DNA of 64,000 nt from Actinoplanes xinjiangensis (GCF_003148685.1 NZ_QGGR01000003.1:248001-312000); one strand, 5' to 3'; numbered from the stretch's first letter, positions 28,419 through 37,788 are shown. Notes: generated from the letters alone by a model not told the origin. Made by a program: numbers and translations.

Positions 28419-28595
28419 CCGTTTCCCGCCAGCCTTACCGGCCCTCATACGGCGCCCGCAAGCCGAACCCGAACGGCCACCCCGAACCGAACTTCGGGCC
28501 CGACCGCAGGCAAGACCCTCCACCTGACAGCCGATCCTGTCGGGCAGATCACCCTCCGCACCTTGAGCAACGCCGAACACCAGCCCATTCCTCAC

Positions 28596-28963
28596 GGCTG
28601 GCCCTCACCGCTGCCTCAAGACCCCGGAAACAGCAGCCAGAACCAGCCAGCCCCTCACAGCTGGCTCCCACCGCTGCCTCAAAGCCCCGGAAACAGCGGC
28701 CAGAACCAGCCAGACGTTCACGGCTGGTTCCCACCGCTGCCTCGAAGCCCCGGAAACAGCGGTGCGAACCAGCCAGACCCTCACGGCTGGCCCCCACCGC
28801 TGCCTCAAGACCCCGGAAACAGCAGCCAGAACCAGCCAGGCGTTCACGGCTGGCTCCCACCGCTGTCTCACGGTCCCGGAAACAGCGGTGGGAACCAGCC
28901 AGACCATCACGGCTGGCTCTCACCGCTGTCTCAAAGCCTCGGAAACAGCGGTGGGAGCCAGCC
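28596..28963. repeat. Tandem array of six 63-bp palindromic units
   Basis: GGCTGG (or AGCTGG) recurs at 28596, 28659, 28722, 28785, 28848 and 28911, exactly 63 bp apart. Within each unit the left arm (GGCTGGxTCCCACCGCTG) is the inverse complement of the right arm (CAGCGGxxxGAACCAGCC), separated by about 16 bases that include CCCCGGAAA, so each unit can form a hairpin. Because 63 is divisible by three, both strands stay open with 21-residue repeats; codon pattern and lack of a good start argue against coding. The same palindrome occurs singly at 33393 and 45451. The array lies between the convergent ends of rpmB and the GNAT gene. Confidence 0.92.
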
Positions 28964-29076
28964 GGAGGCTCGCGGACGGCCATGAGCGGCGTCTCGGGCG
29001 GGGGCGGTCGGAGTGGGGGGCGGGATCGGCGGGAGTCGCCGGTGGCGCTGAGTGGGCAGGTTCTGGCAGGGGGCGG

Positions 29077-29535
29077 TCAGAGAGGCTTGCCGAAGGAGAG
29101 GACGTCCGCGTGGTCCTTGTAGTAGCCGAAGTCCTCGACCCGGGTGTAGCCGGCCGACTCGTAGAGGGCGATCGCCTCCGGTTGGCGGTCCCCCGTCTCC
29201 AGGATGACCCGGTGGCAGCCGGCCTCGCGGGCTGACTCCTCGATGCGGGAAAGCATCCGGCGGGCCACGCCCCGGCCCCGGGCGGCCTTGGTGGTGAACA
29301 TGCGCTTGAGTTCGGCGTCGTCGCCGTGGCGCCGCCAGCCGGCGCTCGCGACCAACTCCTCACCGAGGACGGCCACCAGGAACGCGCCCTTGGGCGGAGT
29401 GAAGTCGGCGCCCGAGATGGGGGTGTCGTCGCCGCTGCCGCCATAACGCTCGGACAGGTCGCGCATGTTCTCGGCGACGAGCGCCTGCACTGCCGGGTCG
29501 TCGAAGTCCGCAGTGATGATCTTGATGTCCTGCAC
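29077..29535 (-). CDS. GNAT-family N-acetyltransferase
   Basis: A 152-residue acetyltransferase. The acetyl-CoA motif A is ELKRMFTTKAARGRGVARRM (Q/RxxGxG/A form), and motif B is HRVILETGDRQPEAIALYES followed by AGYTRVEDFGYY. The ATG start gives MQDIKIITADFDDP. The substrate is unknown; similar proteins act on small amines or amino acids. It has its own upstream region of about 240 bp and converges on the palindrome array. Confidence 0.88.
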   Translation of the reverse strand: MQDIKIITADFDDPAVQALVAENMRDLSERYGGSGDDTPISGADFTPPKGAFLVAVLGEELVASAGWRRHGDDAELKRMFTTKAARGRGVARRMLSRIEESAREAGCHRVILETGDRQPEAIALYESAGYTRVEDFGYYKDHADVLSFGKPL

Positions 29536-29778
29536 GCCGCAAGATTAGCCAGCACCACGCGCAAGCAGCCAGACGGCCTCCGGAGCCAGGGGCCACAACC
29601 ACCGGACGTCTGCCAGCCACCGAACCACCCCTCACCACCGCACACCCAGAGCCGGCGCGCCGACCGCCACCGAGCACGGTTCCCGGCCGCCGACGCCCGC
29701 GCGGAAGGGGCGGGCGGCCGAAGCGGCGGCGGGAGCAGGCGACGGAAACGGCTGGGCGGCGGGTGACGGGTGGTGGGG

Positions 29779-30717
29779 TCAGCGGAAGTGGTCCCAGCCG
29801 GAGCCGCCGGTCCAGGGTTTCTGGTCGACGGTGACGCCCTCGCCGTCGTGGACGGTGCCGATGGGGCGCCAGTGTGGCGGCAATGCGGTGCCCGGCGGGA
29901 ACGTCGCCGCCAGCGGGTGGTCGTCGCCGCCGGCGAGGAGCCACTGGTACGGGTCGACGCCGAGGGCCTTGGCCGCGTCCCGCATCTGGTCGGGCAGGTC
30001 GAAGGCGTCCCGGTGCACGTCGATGGCGACGGTGCTGGCCGTGGCGACGTGCCCGAGGTCCTGGAGCAGGCCGTCCGACACGTCGATCATCGAGGTGGCT
30101 CCGAGTCGTGCCGCCTCCGGACCGGACGCGTACGGGACGGCCGGCCGGCGGTACGCGTCCACGAGCAGTTTGGGCGTACGGAATCCTCGGGAGAGAACGG
30201 TGAGGCCGGCGGCCGCGTGACCGATCCGGCCGGCGAGAGCGAGGGTGTCGCCGGGTCTGGCGCCGTTACGCTGGACCGGTGCCATGCCGCCGAGGTCGCC
30301 GAGGGCGGTGACCGCGATCGTGAGGGTCGGGCTGGCGGAGGTGTCGCCGCCGACGACGACGGCGCCGACGAGCCCGGCTTCGGCGGTGAGCCCGTCGGCG
30401 AGCCCTTCGGCCCAGGTGACGTCGAGCCCGACGGGTACGCAGAGGGCCACGAGCAGGGAGGTGGGCCGGGCGCCCATGGCGGCGATGTCGGCGAGGTTGG
30501 CGGCGGCGGCCCGGTGGCCGACGTCGGTGGCGCCGCACCAGTCGCGGCGGAAATGGCGTCCTTCGACGAGCACGTCGGTGGAGGCGACCACCCGTCCGTC
30601 GGGTGCTCTGACCACGGCGGCGTCGTCGCCGGGGCCGATCAGGGTGCTTTCTCCGATGCCGAGCCGGGGAACGATTCGGCCGATCAGCCCGAATTCACCG
30701 GCCTCTGCGATGCTCAC
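29779..30717 (-). CDS. thiL: Thiamine-monophosphate kinase
   Basis: Makes thiamine diphosphate from thiamine monophosphate. A 312-residue PurM-fold enzyme with the opening GEFGLIGRIVPRL, the metal/nucleotide motif IGPGDDAAVV, STDVLVEGRHFRRDW, NLADIAAMGARP, VVGGDTSASP, and the C-terminal SMIDVSDGLLQDLGH and LLAGGDDHPLAAT. All are diagnostic of ThiL. It is divergent from the AsnC-like gene. Confidence 0.96.
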   Translation of the reverse strand: MSIAEAGEFGLIGRIVPRLGIGESTLIGPGDDAAVVRAPDGRVVASTDVLVEGRHFRRDWCGATDVGHRAAAANLADIAAMGARPTSLLVALCVPVGLDVTWAEGLADGLTAEAGLVGAVVVGGDTSASPTLTIAVTALGDLGGMAPVQRNGARPGDTLALAGRIGHAAAGLTVLSRGFRTPKLLVDAYRRPAVPYASGPEAARLGATSMIDVSDGLLQDLGHVATASTVAIDVHRDAFDLPDQMRDAAKALGVDPYQWLLAGGDDHPLAATFPPGTALPPHWRPIGTVHDGEGVTVDQKPWTGGSGWDHFR

Positions 30718-30815
30718 GTCTAAGTCCTTCGATGGTGGCGTCCCGCTGCCGGGTCACTTCGTACGGTAGTTTCACGACCGGGGATCACCGACGAAGTGGT
30801 GGATTGGAGTCGATC

Positions 30816-31049
30816 GTGGTCCAGGCATACATCCTCATTCAAACGGAGGTCGGTAAGGCCCGTGACGTGGCCGCCGCGATCGAGAAGATACCGGGGGTAG
30901 TGCGTGTCGACGCGGTGACCGGTCCGTATGACGTGGTCGTGCTGACCGAGGCGCACACGGTCGACGAGTTGGGTGGACTGATTGTGAGCAAGGTCCAGTA
31001 CGTTCCGGGCATCACGCGGACGCTCACCTGCTCCGTGGTAAACCTCTGA
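30816..31049 (+). CDS. Stand-alone Lrp/AsnC ligand-binding domain protein
   Basis: A 77-residue protein that consists only of the RAM/AsnC_trans_reg ligand-binding domain: VVQAYILIQTEVGKARDVAA, then GVVRVDAVTGPYDVVV, and C-terminal VPGITRTLTCSVVNL. There is no DNA-binding helix-turn-helix. GTG 30816 is preceded by GGAG at 6 bases. Such single-domain proteins bind amino acids and may act by joining full Lrp proteins. It is coupled to the next gene (2-bp gap). Confidence 0.88.
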   Translation: MVQAYILIQTEVGKARDVAAAIEKIPGVVRVDAVTGPYDVVVLTEAHTVDELGGLIVSKVQYVPGITRTLTCSVVNL

Positions 31050-31051
31050 CT

Positions 31052-31678
31052 ATGGTGGATGTGGTTACGCCGAAAAAGGCACCGGAGAAGGACCCGGCCA
31101 GGAGGGCCGCCGCTCTGTGGGCGACGGTGGTGGCCGTTCCGGTGACACTGATCGTCGGCGTGGTCGCTTTCCTTACTATCATGCCGGAAAATCCGGACAA
31201 AACCGAAAAAACGGCCATTCCGGTTCCATCTACTCCGGTGGTGATGGACGCGCCGAGGCTCGACGAGCGGACCGCACGGGTCTGTCTCGCGGTTACGTCC
31301 CAGCTGCCGGAGAAGATCCGCGATCTGCCCGGCCGGCAGGTGACCGCCGGCCCGGAGCAGAACGCCGCCTACGGTGAGCCTCCGGTCACGGTCTCCTGCG
31401 GCGTGCCGCAGCCGATCATGTGCACCACTCCGGAGGACACCACTCCCGGCTGTGTCGCCATGGACACCGAGCTGCTGATCATGAACGACGTCTGCTGGTA
31501 TGCGGCCCCCGGCGCCGACGCGGCCACCATCACCACGATGGACCGCGAGGTCGCCGTGCGGGTGACCGTGCCGGGGTCGTATGAGAATCCGGCGCAGTGG
31601 GCGAACGAGTTCTCCGACACGGTCGTCGCGACGGTCAAGTCGAAGGCGGCCGGCACGATGCCGAGCGGCTGCGAGTAA
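31052..31678 (+). CDS. DUF3515 membrane-anchored protein
   Basis: A 208-residue protein with a short cytoplasmic N-terminus, one membrane helix (about residues 22-45, LWATVVAVPVTLIVGVVAF), and an external domain with four cysteines (residues about 70-208; ARVCLAV, TVSCGVPQ, PIMCTT, NDVCWY). DUF3515 is typical of actinobacteria and commonly sits next to thiL and ddl, as in M. tuberculosis Rv2980. Function unknown; the location suggests an envelope role. Confidence 0.85.
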   Translation: MVDVVTPKKAPEKDPARRAAALWATVVAVPVTLIVGVVAFLTIMPENPDKTEKTAIPVPSTPVVMDAPRLDERTARVCLAVTSQLPEKIRDLPGRQVTAGPEQNAAYGEPPVTVSCGVPQPIMCTTPEDTTPGCVAMDTELLIMNDVCWYAAPGADAATITTMDREVAVRVTVPGSYENPAQWANEFSDTVVATVKSKAAGTMPSGCE

Positions 31679-31699
31679 CCGGGCCGCGAGTAACCGCGG

Positions 31700-32794
31700 T
31701 CAGTGCAGGCCGGTGCCGCGGCGCAGAGCCGTCCGGATCAGCCGGTCCACGACCTTGGGGTATTCCAGGCCGGTCGCCGCCCACATCCGCGGGAACATCG
31801 AGTTCGGTGTCATCCCCGGCATCGTGTTGATCTCGTTGAGGAAGACCTCGCCGGCCTCGGTCACGAAGAAGTCGACCCGGGCCAGGCCGGCGCAGTCCAG
31901 CGCGGTGAAGGTGCGCAGCGAGTATTCGCGGATCTGCCTCGTCACCTCGGCGGGCAGCTCGGCGGGGACCGTGTAGCGGCCGCCCACCAGGTACTTCGTC
32001 TCGAAGTCGTACCATTCGACGTCGTCGATGTGGATCTCCGACAGCACCGACGCCTCCGGCTCGCCACCGGCCTCGCCCTCGAGCACCCCGCACTCGATCT
32101 CCCGGCCCACGATGGCGGCCTCGACCAGCACCTTCGGATCGATCTCGCGGGCCACGGCGACGGCGTCGTCCAGGTCGGCCCAGTCGGTGACCTTGGTGAT
32201 GCCCAGCGACGACCCGGCCCGGGACGGCTTCACGAAGACCGGAAGGCCCAGTCGCTCCCTGTCGGCCCGGGACAGCGAGACCCCGGCGCGGAGCACCGCG
32301 TACGGCCCGACCGGAATGCCCTCGGCGGCCGCCAGCTTCTTGGTGAACTCCTTGTCCATGGCCGCCGCCGACGCGAACACGTTGGCACCCACGTACGGGA
32401 TACCGGCCATCTCCAGCATGCCCTGGATGGTGCCGTCCTCCCCGTACGCGCCGTGCAGCACCGGGAACACCACGTCCACACCGGCCAGCTCGGACACCCC
32501 GTCGGTCGGCTCCCGCACGATCAGGTCGGCGGAGGTCGGGTCGGCGGAGAGCACCACCGCGGTGCCGGAGTCCGCGGTGACCTCCGGCAGTCTCCGCCCA
32601 CTGATCGCCAGCTGAGACGTGTCACCCGAAGCGAGGACCCAGCGCCCCTCACGGGTGATTCCGACCGGGACCACCTCGTACTGATCCGGGTCCAGAGCGC
32701 CCAGGATCGCACCGGCGCTGACACAGGAAATGGCGTGCTCAGTGCTGCGACCGCCGAAAACGATCGCGACGCGGGTCTTGCGGTGGGACGTCAC
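31700..32794 (-). CDS. ddl: D-alanine--D-alanine ligase
   Basis: Makes the D-Ala-D-Ala dipeptide of peptidoglycan. A 364-residue ATP-grasp enzyme: VAIVFGGRSTEHAISCVSAG at the N-terminus, HGAYGEDGTIQGMLEMAGI, FVKPSRAGSSLGITKV, and C-terminal LARVDFFVTEAGEVFLNEIN with the metal-binding NTMPGMTPNS. MEMAGIPYVGANVFASA in the middle marks the ordinary D-Ala:D-Ala type region; nothing indicates a depsipeptide (vancomycin-resistance) ligase. It converges on DUF3515. Confidence 0.97.
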   Translation of the reverse strand: MTSHRKTRVAIVFGGRSTEHAISCVSAGAILGALDPDQYEVVPVGITREGRWVLASGDTSQLAISGRRLPEVTADSGTAVVLSADPTSADLIVREPTDGVSELAGVDVVFPVLHGAYGEDGTIQGMLEMAGIPYVGANVFASAAAMDKEFTKKLAAAEGIPVGPYAVLRAGVSLSRADRERLGLPVFVKPSRAGSSLGITKVTDWADLDDAVAVAREIDPKVLVEAAIVGREIECGVLEGEAGGEPEASVLSEIHIDDVEWYDFETKYLVGGRYTVPAELPAEVTRQIREYSLRTFTALDCAGLARVDFFVTEAGEVFLNEINTMPGMTPNSMFPRMWAATGLEYPKVVDRLIRTALRRGTGLH

Positions 32795-32913
32795 TTCTCT
32801 CTGTGCCTTCCAGCTAGCGGGCGTACCGGGGGTGACCCTACTCTGCGTAAGCCGACTTGGGGATTCGTGACAGCCCCGTTGAGAACGTGCAAGGCAGGGA
32901 GGACGAAGCGTTC

Positions 32914-33381
32914 ATGGCTCCAGCACTCCACGTGATCGCCGGCCCGGGGCCGGGTCAGCTGGCGACGATGGCCCGTCCGGCGGAAGAGCCGTGGTCACCG
33001 CAGGAGCTGGACGCGCTCGCGAGAGCCGGCGTGCAGGTACTGGTTTCGTCGGCCGCACCCGGCCCGGACACCGCGGGCATCGAGGTGGTGCCGTTCCCGG
33101 CGCCCGCACCGGCGGTGGACGCCACGTCGGCCCCGTCGGCGAAGGAGATGCAGCAGGAGGCGAAGCAGGTCGTCGCCCTCGCCATCCGGCTGGCCCGTGA
33201 GGTTCGCGCGGGCCGGTTCGTGGTCACCCAGGCGGCCGCCGACAACGGCCGCTCGACGCTGCTGGCGACGATGACCCTGGCTCTGCTCGGCATCCGCCCC
33301 GGCGAGGCACTGCGCCGTACCGCGCCGGGCGGCGGCATCGCCCCCGACTGGCTGCACGACTTCGTCGCCACCCACGGCTGA
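32914..33381 (+). CDS. Tyrosine/dual-specificity phosphatase-like protein with degenerate P-loop (probable pseudophosphatase)
   Basis: A 155-residue protein with the small DSP fold pattern: an opening strand LHVIAGPGPGQLATM, WSPQELDALARAGVQVLVSS, and the loop region RFVVTQAAADNGRSTLLATM. In active enzymes this loop is HCxxGxxRS; here His is Gln, the nucleophile Cys is Ala and the Gly is Asp, while Arg-Ser remain. The helix after the loop (LLGIRPGEALRR) is normal. It therefore probably binds but does not cleave phosphate esters. A real, active paralogue is at 62177. It lies between ddl and the gpsA operon on the other strand. ATG 32914 follows GGGAGG at 12 bases. Confidence 0.65.
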   Translation: MAPALHVIAGPGPGQLATMARPAEEPWSPQELDALARAGVQVLVSSAAPGPDTAGIEVVPFPAPAPAVDATSAPSAKEMQQEAKQVVALAIRLAREVRAGRFVVTQAAADNGRSTLLATMTLALLGIRPGEALRRTAPGGGIAPDWLHDFVATHG

Positions 33382-33392
33382 GAGTGGTCCCC

Positions 33393-33445
33393 GGCTGGTT
33401 CCCACCGCTGTCTCAGCGGCGCTGAGACAGCGGTGCGGGCCAGCC
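33393..33445. repeat. Single copy of the dispersed palindrome (same family as 28596-28963)
   Basis: GGCTGGTTCCCACCGCTG (33393-33410) with TCTCAGCG forms a long inverted repeat with CGCTGAGACAGCGGTG and GGGCCAGCC, a near-perfect stem of about 25 bp around a 2-base tip. It fills the gap between the convergent ends of the pseudophosphatase gene and the zinc-ribbon gene. Confidence 0.9.
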
Positions 33446-33452
33446 GGACGTA

Positions 33453-33812
33453 CTACGCGGTGAACGTCTGGGGCAGGGCCCCGGAGTCCCAGAGTTTGTC
33501 CAGGTGGGCCAGGAAACCGGTCAGGCTGCGTTCCAGCTCGCGGCGTTCGGCCGTGGTCAGGGTGGCCAGCGGATCGGAGAAGATCAGCCCCTCCGGGTGC
33601 CGGGCGCGGGTGCCCACGAACTTGTCGCAACCGCCGCACCAGACGTAGCTGACGAGCGTCGGCCGTCTGGCGTTCTCCGGCGCCGTGAAGTAGGCGCGCA
33701 GCCGCCGCTCGCCGCACCCCGGGCAGACCCGCTCCCCCGGCTCGGTGAAGAAGCTCGACCCCTGGGTCAGGGCCGCCACCTCGTCACCGCTGAAGCTGCT
33801 CCACGCCGTCAC
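33453..33812 (-). CDS. Small zinc-ribbon protein of unknown function
   Basis: A 119-residue cytoplasmic protein. Two cysteine pairs, ERVCPGCGERR and YVWCGGCDKFVG, about 29 residues apart, form a probable zinc ribbon. The C-terminal half is helical (TLTTAERRELERSLTGFLAHL). The GTG start at 33812 overlaps the stop of the preceding PLP enzyme (GTGA), making it the fourth gene of the plsC-gpsA operon. The family was not recognised. The start rests mainly on the overlap. Confidence 0.7.
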   Translation of the reverse strand: MTAWSSFSGDEVAALTQGSSFFTEPGERVCPGCGERRLRAYFTAPENARRPTLVSYVWCGGCDKFVGTRARHPEGLIFSDPLATLTTAERRELERSLTGFLAHLDKLWDSGALPQTFTA

Positions 33813-34909
33813 GCGGAGAGGGCCGCGGTGATGTCGGCGAGCAGGTCGGCGGTGTCCTCGATGCCACAGGAGAACCGCACGAACCCGGGCGGCGTGTCGT
33901 CGCCCCACTGCGCGCGCCGGTCGGCCGTCGTGTGCACCCCGCCGAACGAGGTGGCCGCGAACACCAGCTTCGCCGCCGACACGAACCGCCCGACCCGCTC
34001 GGCCGAGCCGAGGTCGAACGACACCACCCCGGGGATCCGCCGCATCTGCGCCGAGGCGATCGGGTACGACGGGTCGGACGGCAGCCCCGGCCAGCGCACC
34101 CCGGTCACGTCGGGCCGGGAGAGCAGCAACTCGGCGACCGCCGCCGCGTTCGTGGTCTGCCGGGCCAGCCGCAGGTCGAGGGTGGCGATCGACCGGTGAG
34201 CCAGCCACGCGTCAAACGCACCGGGCACGGCACCGGTCTGCTTGCGCCAGGTCTCCACCCTGGCGAGCAGCGACGGGTCGGTCGCCGACACGTATCCGAG
34301 AAGGACGTCGGAGTGCCCGGTGAGCGCCTTGGTCCCGGAGGCGACGACCAGGTCCGCCCCGAGCGCCAACGGGTTCTGCCCGAGCGGCGTCGCCGTCGTG
34401 TTGTCCACCGCCACCAGCGCCCCGGCGGCGTGTGCGGCGGCGGACAGCGCCCGCACGTCGCACACGTCGAGTCCCGGGTTGGCCGGCGTCTCCAGGAGCA
34501 CCAGCCGTACGCCGGTGAAATCGGGGTAGGGCCCGGCCGTCGGCACCGGCAGCCAACGTACGCCGAGATCACGCAGGAAACCGTCGGCGAACGCCCGTAC
34601 CGTGAAATAGCCGTCCGAGGGGATCGCCACGGTGTCGCCGGTCCGCAGAACGGCGAGGAGAAGCGCCGTGATCGCGGCCTGGCCGCTGGAGAAGACCAGC
34701 GTCGGCCCGCCTTCGAGGGCGCCGATCGCCGCCTCCAGCGCCTGCCGGGTCGGGTGCTCGGTGCGGGCGTAGCCGTTCTCCCCCGGCCCGGTGACCGGGT
34801 CGAGGTGGTAGGGCGCGGCGAACACCGGCCCGGGCAGGAACGGCTCGCCGACCTCCGGTGCGGGCAGGCCGGCGTGGACGGCTCGGGTGCCGTCAGAGAA
34901 AACACTCAC
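33809..34909 (-). CDS. Cystathionine gamma-synthase/lyase-family PLP enzyme
   Basis: A 366-residue trans-sulfuration PLP enzyme. Typical segments are TRAVHAGL at the N-terminus, [71 protein letters not shown] and the PLP lysine in [18 protein letters not shown]. The last third includes [11 protein letters not shown]. The start GTG 34909 overlaps the gpsA stop. Members make or break cystathionine or eliminate sulfur from cysteine or methionine; which reaction is used here is not clear, as the usual STTKY is STKA-like. Confidence 0.88.
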   Translation of the reverse strand: MSVFSDGTRAVHAGLPAPEVGEPFLPGPVFAAPYHLDPVTGPGENGYARTEHPTRQALEAAIGALEGGPTLVFSSGQAAITALLLAVLRTGDTVAIPSDGYFTVRAFADGFLRDLGVRWLPVPTAGPYPDFTGVRLVLLETPANPGLDVCDVRALSAAAHAAGALVAVDNTTATPLGQNPLALGADLVVASGTKALTGHSDVLLGYVSATDPSLLARVETWRKQTGAVPGAFDAWLAHRSIATLDLRLARQTTNAAAVAELLLSRPDVTGVRWPGLPSDPSYPIASAQMRRIPGVVSFDLGSAERVGRFVSAAKLVFAATSFGGVHTTADRRAQWGDDTPPGFVRFSCGIEDTADLLADITAALSA

Positions 34910-35898
34910 TCGGGTTTCATCTCCCGTGTCATCAACAGTTTGACCGCGATGCGCGGGTCCACCCCTTCGTGGCACACGCGCTCCACCTGCTCGACGATCG
35001 GCATCTCGACGCCGTTCGCCCGGGCGAGGTCGCGGATGGACAGGCAGCTCTTGACGCCCTCGGCGGTCTGCCGGGTGGCGGTCTGCGCCTGTTCGAGGGT
35101 CTCGCCGCGGCCCAGGTGCTCACCGAACTTACGGTTGCGGGCGAGCGGCGACGAGCAGGAGGCGACCAGGTCGCCGAGGCCGGCCAGACCGGCGAAGGTG
35201 AGCGGGTCCGCGCCGAGCGCGACACCGAGGCGGGCGGTCTCGGCGAGCCCGCGGGTGATCAGCGAGGCCCGGGTGTTGTCGCCGAGACCGAGCGACACCG
35301 CCATGCCGTACGCCAGCGCGATCACGTTCTTGCAGGCGCCGCCGAGCTCGCAGCCGATCACGTCGTCGCTGGTGTACGGCCGGAAGTAGGGCGTGGCCAG
35401 GGCGTGCTGGACCTGTTTGGCGCGGCCCTCGTCGGAGCACGCCACCACGGTCGTGGTGGGCTGCCCGGCGGCGATCTCCGGGGCCACGTTGGGGCCGGAG
35501 ACGACCACCACCCGATCCGGGGCGACGCCGGCGGTCTCGATGATCACCTCGCTCATCCGTTTGAGGGTGCCGAGTTCGATCCCCTTCATCAGGGAGACGA
35601 CGGTGGAGTCGGCGGGGAAGAGCCCGGCCCAGTCGGCGAGGTTGCCCCGCAGGGTCTGCGACGGCACGGCGATGGCGATCAGCTCGGCCGCGCTGACCGC
35701 CTCGGCCAGATCGGTCGTGGCGGTCACGCTCTCCGCGAGGCGGACGCCGGGCAGCGAACCCTCGTTGCCGTGGCGTTCCCGGATCTCGGTGGCGACGGCT
35801 TCCCGCCGCGCCCACATGGTCACCGACGATCCGGCGTCACCGAGCACCTTGGCGAATGCCGTGCCCCAGGATCCGGATCCGATGACGGCGGCCTTCAT
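34906..35898 (-). CDS. gpsA: Glycerol-3-phosphate dehydrogenase [NAD(P)+]
   Basis: Makes sn-glycerol-3-phosphate for phospholipids. The 330-residue protein begins with the dinucleotide site [19 protein letters not shown], then [18 protein letters not shown], the active lysine region [16 protein letters not shown], and [23 protein letters not shown] 35898 overlaps the plsC stop by 4 bases. The coupling plsC-gpsA puts glycerol phosphate supply and acylation in one unit. Confidence 0.97.
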   Translation of the reverse strand: MKAAVIGSGSWGTAFAKVLGDAGSSVTMWARREAVATEIRERHGNEGSLPGVRLAESVTATTDLAEAVSAAELIAIAVPSQTLRGNLADWAGLFPADSTVVSLMKGIELGTLKRMSEVIIETAGVAPDRVVVVSGPNVAPEIAAGQPTTTVVACSDEGRAKQVQHALATPYFRPYTSDDVIGCELGGACKNVIALAYGMAVSLGLGDNTRASLITRGLAETARLGVALGADPLTFAGLAGLGDLVASCSSPLARNRKFGEHLGRGETLEQAQTATRQTAEGVKSCLSIRDLARANGVEMPIVEQVERVCHEGVDPRIAVKLLMTREMKPE

Positions 35899-36620
35899 GG
35901 CGCTTCCTCCGAGGTTGTGGCCCGTCGTACGGGCCGGTCGTAGAGCGCCGGCGCTTCGCCGTCGCGGATCTCGCCGAGCAGATCCCGGACATCCAGCATG
36001 ATCTTCTCGGTCATCTCTTCCAGCACCGCCCGGCTCGGTTCGAGGCCGGCCCACCGGCTGAGGTCGACCGGCTCGCCGGTGGTCACGGTGACGTGCGTAC
36101 GGCGCAGCTTGAGCCGGTTGGTACGCGGGTCGAAGACCGCCTGCGCCCCCCAGTTCGCGATCGGAACCACCGGGGCTCCGGTGAGCAGGGCGAGCCGGGC
36201 CGCGCCGGTCTTGCCGCGCATCGGCCACAGATCGGGGTGCCGGGTGGTGGTGCCCTCCGGGTAGATCACCACGGCGCCGCCCTCACGCAGCGCCTCGACC
36301 AGGCTGTCCAGCGACTTCACCGCCTCCACACTGCCCCGTTCGACCGGGATCTGCCGGGTCTTGGTCAGCAGGAACCCGATGACCGGCACCTTCCAGACAC
36401 TGGCCTTACCCAGGAACCGCGGCCAGCGCCCGGACCGGTAGAGGTAATGGGCGACGACGAGCGGGTCGAAGTGCGACACATGATTGGGAACGAGGATGAC
36501 CGGGCCGGTGGCCGGGACACGCTCCTGCCGCAGCCAGGTCTTGCTCGTCAGGGCCGTCATGACGGGGAGCACCAGCATCACCGCGACACGCTGCCAGAAG
36601 CCGAGCCTGAGCTGTGTCAT
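35895..36620 (-). CDS. plsC: 1-acyl-sn-glycerol-3-phosphate acyltransferase (PlsC-like)
   Basis: A membrane-associated acyltransferase (240 aa from ATG 36620). Motif I is [11 protein letters not shown] (HX4D), motif II is the PVERGS region, motif III is [10 protein letters not shown] and motif IV is [12 protein letters not shown] hydrophobic N-terminal helix ([19 protein letters not shown]) anchors it. A longer reading to 36686 is possible but lacks character. It is the first gene of the plsC-gpsA-PLP-zinc ribbon operon. Confidence 0.93.
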   Translation of the reverse strand: MTQLRLGFWQRVAVMLVLPVMTALTSKTWLRQERVPATGPVILVPNHVSHFDPLVVAHYLYRSGRWPRFLGKASVWKVPVIGFLLTKTRQIPVERGSVEAVKSLDSLVEALREGGAVVIYPEGTTTRHPDLWPMRGKTGAARLALLTGAPVVPIANWGAQAVFDPRTNRLKLRRTHVTVTTGEPVDLSRWAGLEPSRAVLEEMTEKIMLDVRDLLGEIRDGEAPALYDRPVRRATTSEEAP

Positions 36621-36778
36621 GGCGTCCCCCGTCCCTCGAACGGCGACGTCACCGCCGCCCCCCTCGTTCACCTGCGACGAAATCATGCCCGCTCAGGTCC
36701 CGCCGGACCAGGCAGGGGTCTTTCGAATCACGTGTGTGCGGGCCCCGGACGCGGCATTCGTTCGGGCAGGATGGTCGG

Positions 36779-37417
36779 GTGCAGATGTGGACGGCGGTGA
36801 TCCCGGTCAAACGGCTCGGAGTGGCGAAGACGCGACTGCGTGGCGCCGTGCCGGCCGACCGTCATCCGGAGCTGGCTCTCGCCATGGTCCGCGACACCGC
36901 GGCCGCGGTGCTGGCCGCCGCCTCGGTGGCCGAGCTGCTGGTCGTCACCGACGACCCGCAGGTCGGGGCGGCGGTGCGGGAGCTGGGCGCCCGGGTGGTG
37001 GCCGATCCGGGCGGCGGGCTGAACGCGGCGATGCGGTTCGGTGCGGACGAGACGGCCGGCCTGTCCGTGCATCGGGCGGTGCTCGCCGGTGACCTGCCGG
37101 CCCTGCGGCCGGAGCAGCTGGACGAGGCGCTGAGCCGGGTTTCCGGGCGGGCGTTCGTGCCGGACGCGGCGGGCATCGGGACGGTGCTGCTGGCCGCGCC
37201 GGCCCGGTGGGCGCTCCAGCCCCGGTTCGGCGGCCCGTCGGCGGCGGCGCACGCCGAGTCGGGGGCGGCGCTGCTGCGCGGCGACTGGCCGGGCCTGCGG
37301 CAGGACGTGGACACCGCGGCCGACCTGGAGGCGGTGCTCGGGCTGGGCGCGGGCGAGCGGACCTGCGGGCTGCTGCGCGAGCTGGGCCGCGCCACGGCGT
37401 GCGCACCGGCCGCGTAA
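36779..37417 (+). CDS. cofC: Phosphoenolpyruvate/2-phospholactate guanylyltransferase (F420 biosynthesis, CofC/FbiD)
   Basis: Small GT-A-type nucleotidyltransferase of 212 aa that activates the three-carbon phosphoester in coenzyme F420 synthesis; actinobacterial versions (FbiD) use phosphoenolpyruvate. The N-terminal motif AVIPVKRLGVAKTRLRGAVP and VLAGDLPALRPEQLDEAL with DLPAL are characteristic. Position beside gpsA and ppk matches M. tuberculosis Rv2983. The start is GTG 36779; an ATG two codons later is also possible. Divergent from plsC. Confidence 0.92.
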   Translation: MQMWTAVIPVKRLGVAKTRLRGAVPADRHPELALAMVRDTAAAVLAAASVAELLVVTDDPQVGAAVRELGARVVADPGGGLNAAMRFGADETAGLSVHRAVLAGDLPALRPEQLDEALSRVSGRAFVPDAAGIGTVLLAAPARWALQPRFGGPSAAAHAESGAALLRGDWPGLRQDVDTAADLEAVLGLGAGERTCGLLRELGRATACAPAA

Positions 37418-37535
37418 GACGAGCCCGACCGTCCCGCAGGCGGGCACCGGCCGCGGAGGACGAGTCCGGCCGTCCCGCAAACGCGCACCGGCCCGTATGA
37501 CGGGCCGGCCGCGGAGGACGGGTAGCGTCCGTCCC

Positions 37536-37733
37536 ATGCAGGGCACGATCGCGACTTTCGACACAGCTACCCGTACCGGCACGTTGCTGCTCGACGACGG
37601 CACCCCGCTGGAGTTCGGCGCGGAGGCGTTCCAACGCTCCGGCCTGCGGCTTCTTCGTCTCGGCCAGCGCGTGACGGTGGAGTCTGACGCGACCGGTGTG
37701 GTGTGGCGGGTGTTAATTCCCGGAGTGGCTTGA
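37536..37733 (+). CDS. Cold-shock-like small OB-fold protein
   Basis: A 65-residue protein starting ATG 37536 with MQGTIATFDTATRTGTLLLD. The pattern of a basic GTI-x-F-D opening, then GAEAFQRSGLRLLRLGQRVT and VTVESDATGVV resembles a divergent cold-shock domain, but the RNP1 motif KGFGFI is replaced by TGTLLLD. It lies just before ppk. A role as a nucleic-acid-binding protein is possible but not shown. Confidence 0.65.
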   Translation: MQGTIATFDTATRTGTLLLDDGTPLEFGAEAFQRSGLRLLRLGQRVTVESDATGVVWRVLIPGVA

Positions 37734-37788
37734 AGTGATCATCCGCTAGTTCGTTTCACGTTTCTCCGGAAGCGGCAATGATGGACCC

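Noticed and set aside
28563-28985. Open frames on both strands with 21-residue repeats
   Set aside because: They arise from the 63-bp palindrome array, which is a multiple of three. No ribosome site or homologous domain.
32795-32913. Start of the pseudophosphatase at 32857
   Set aside because: The extra residues are unlike the family opening; ATG 32914 gives the expected N-terminus.
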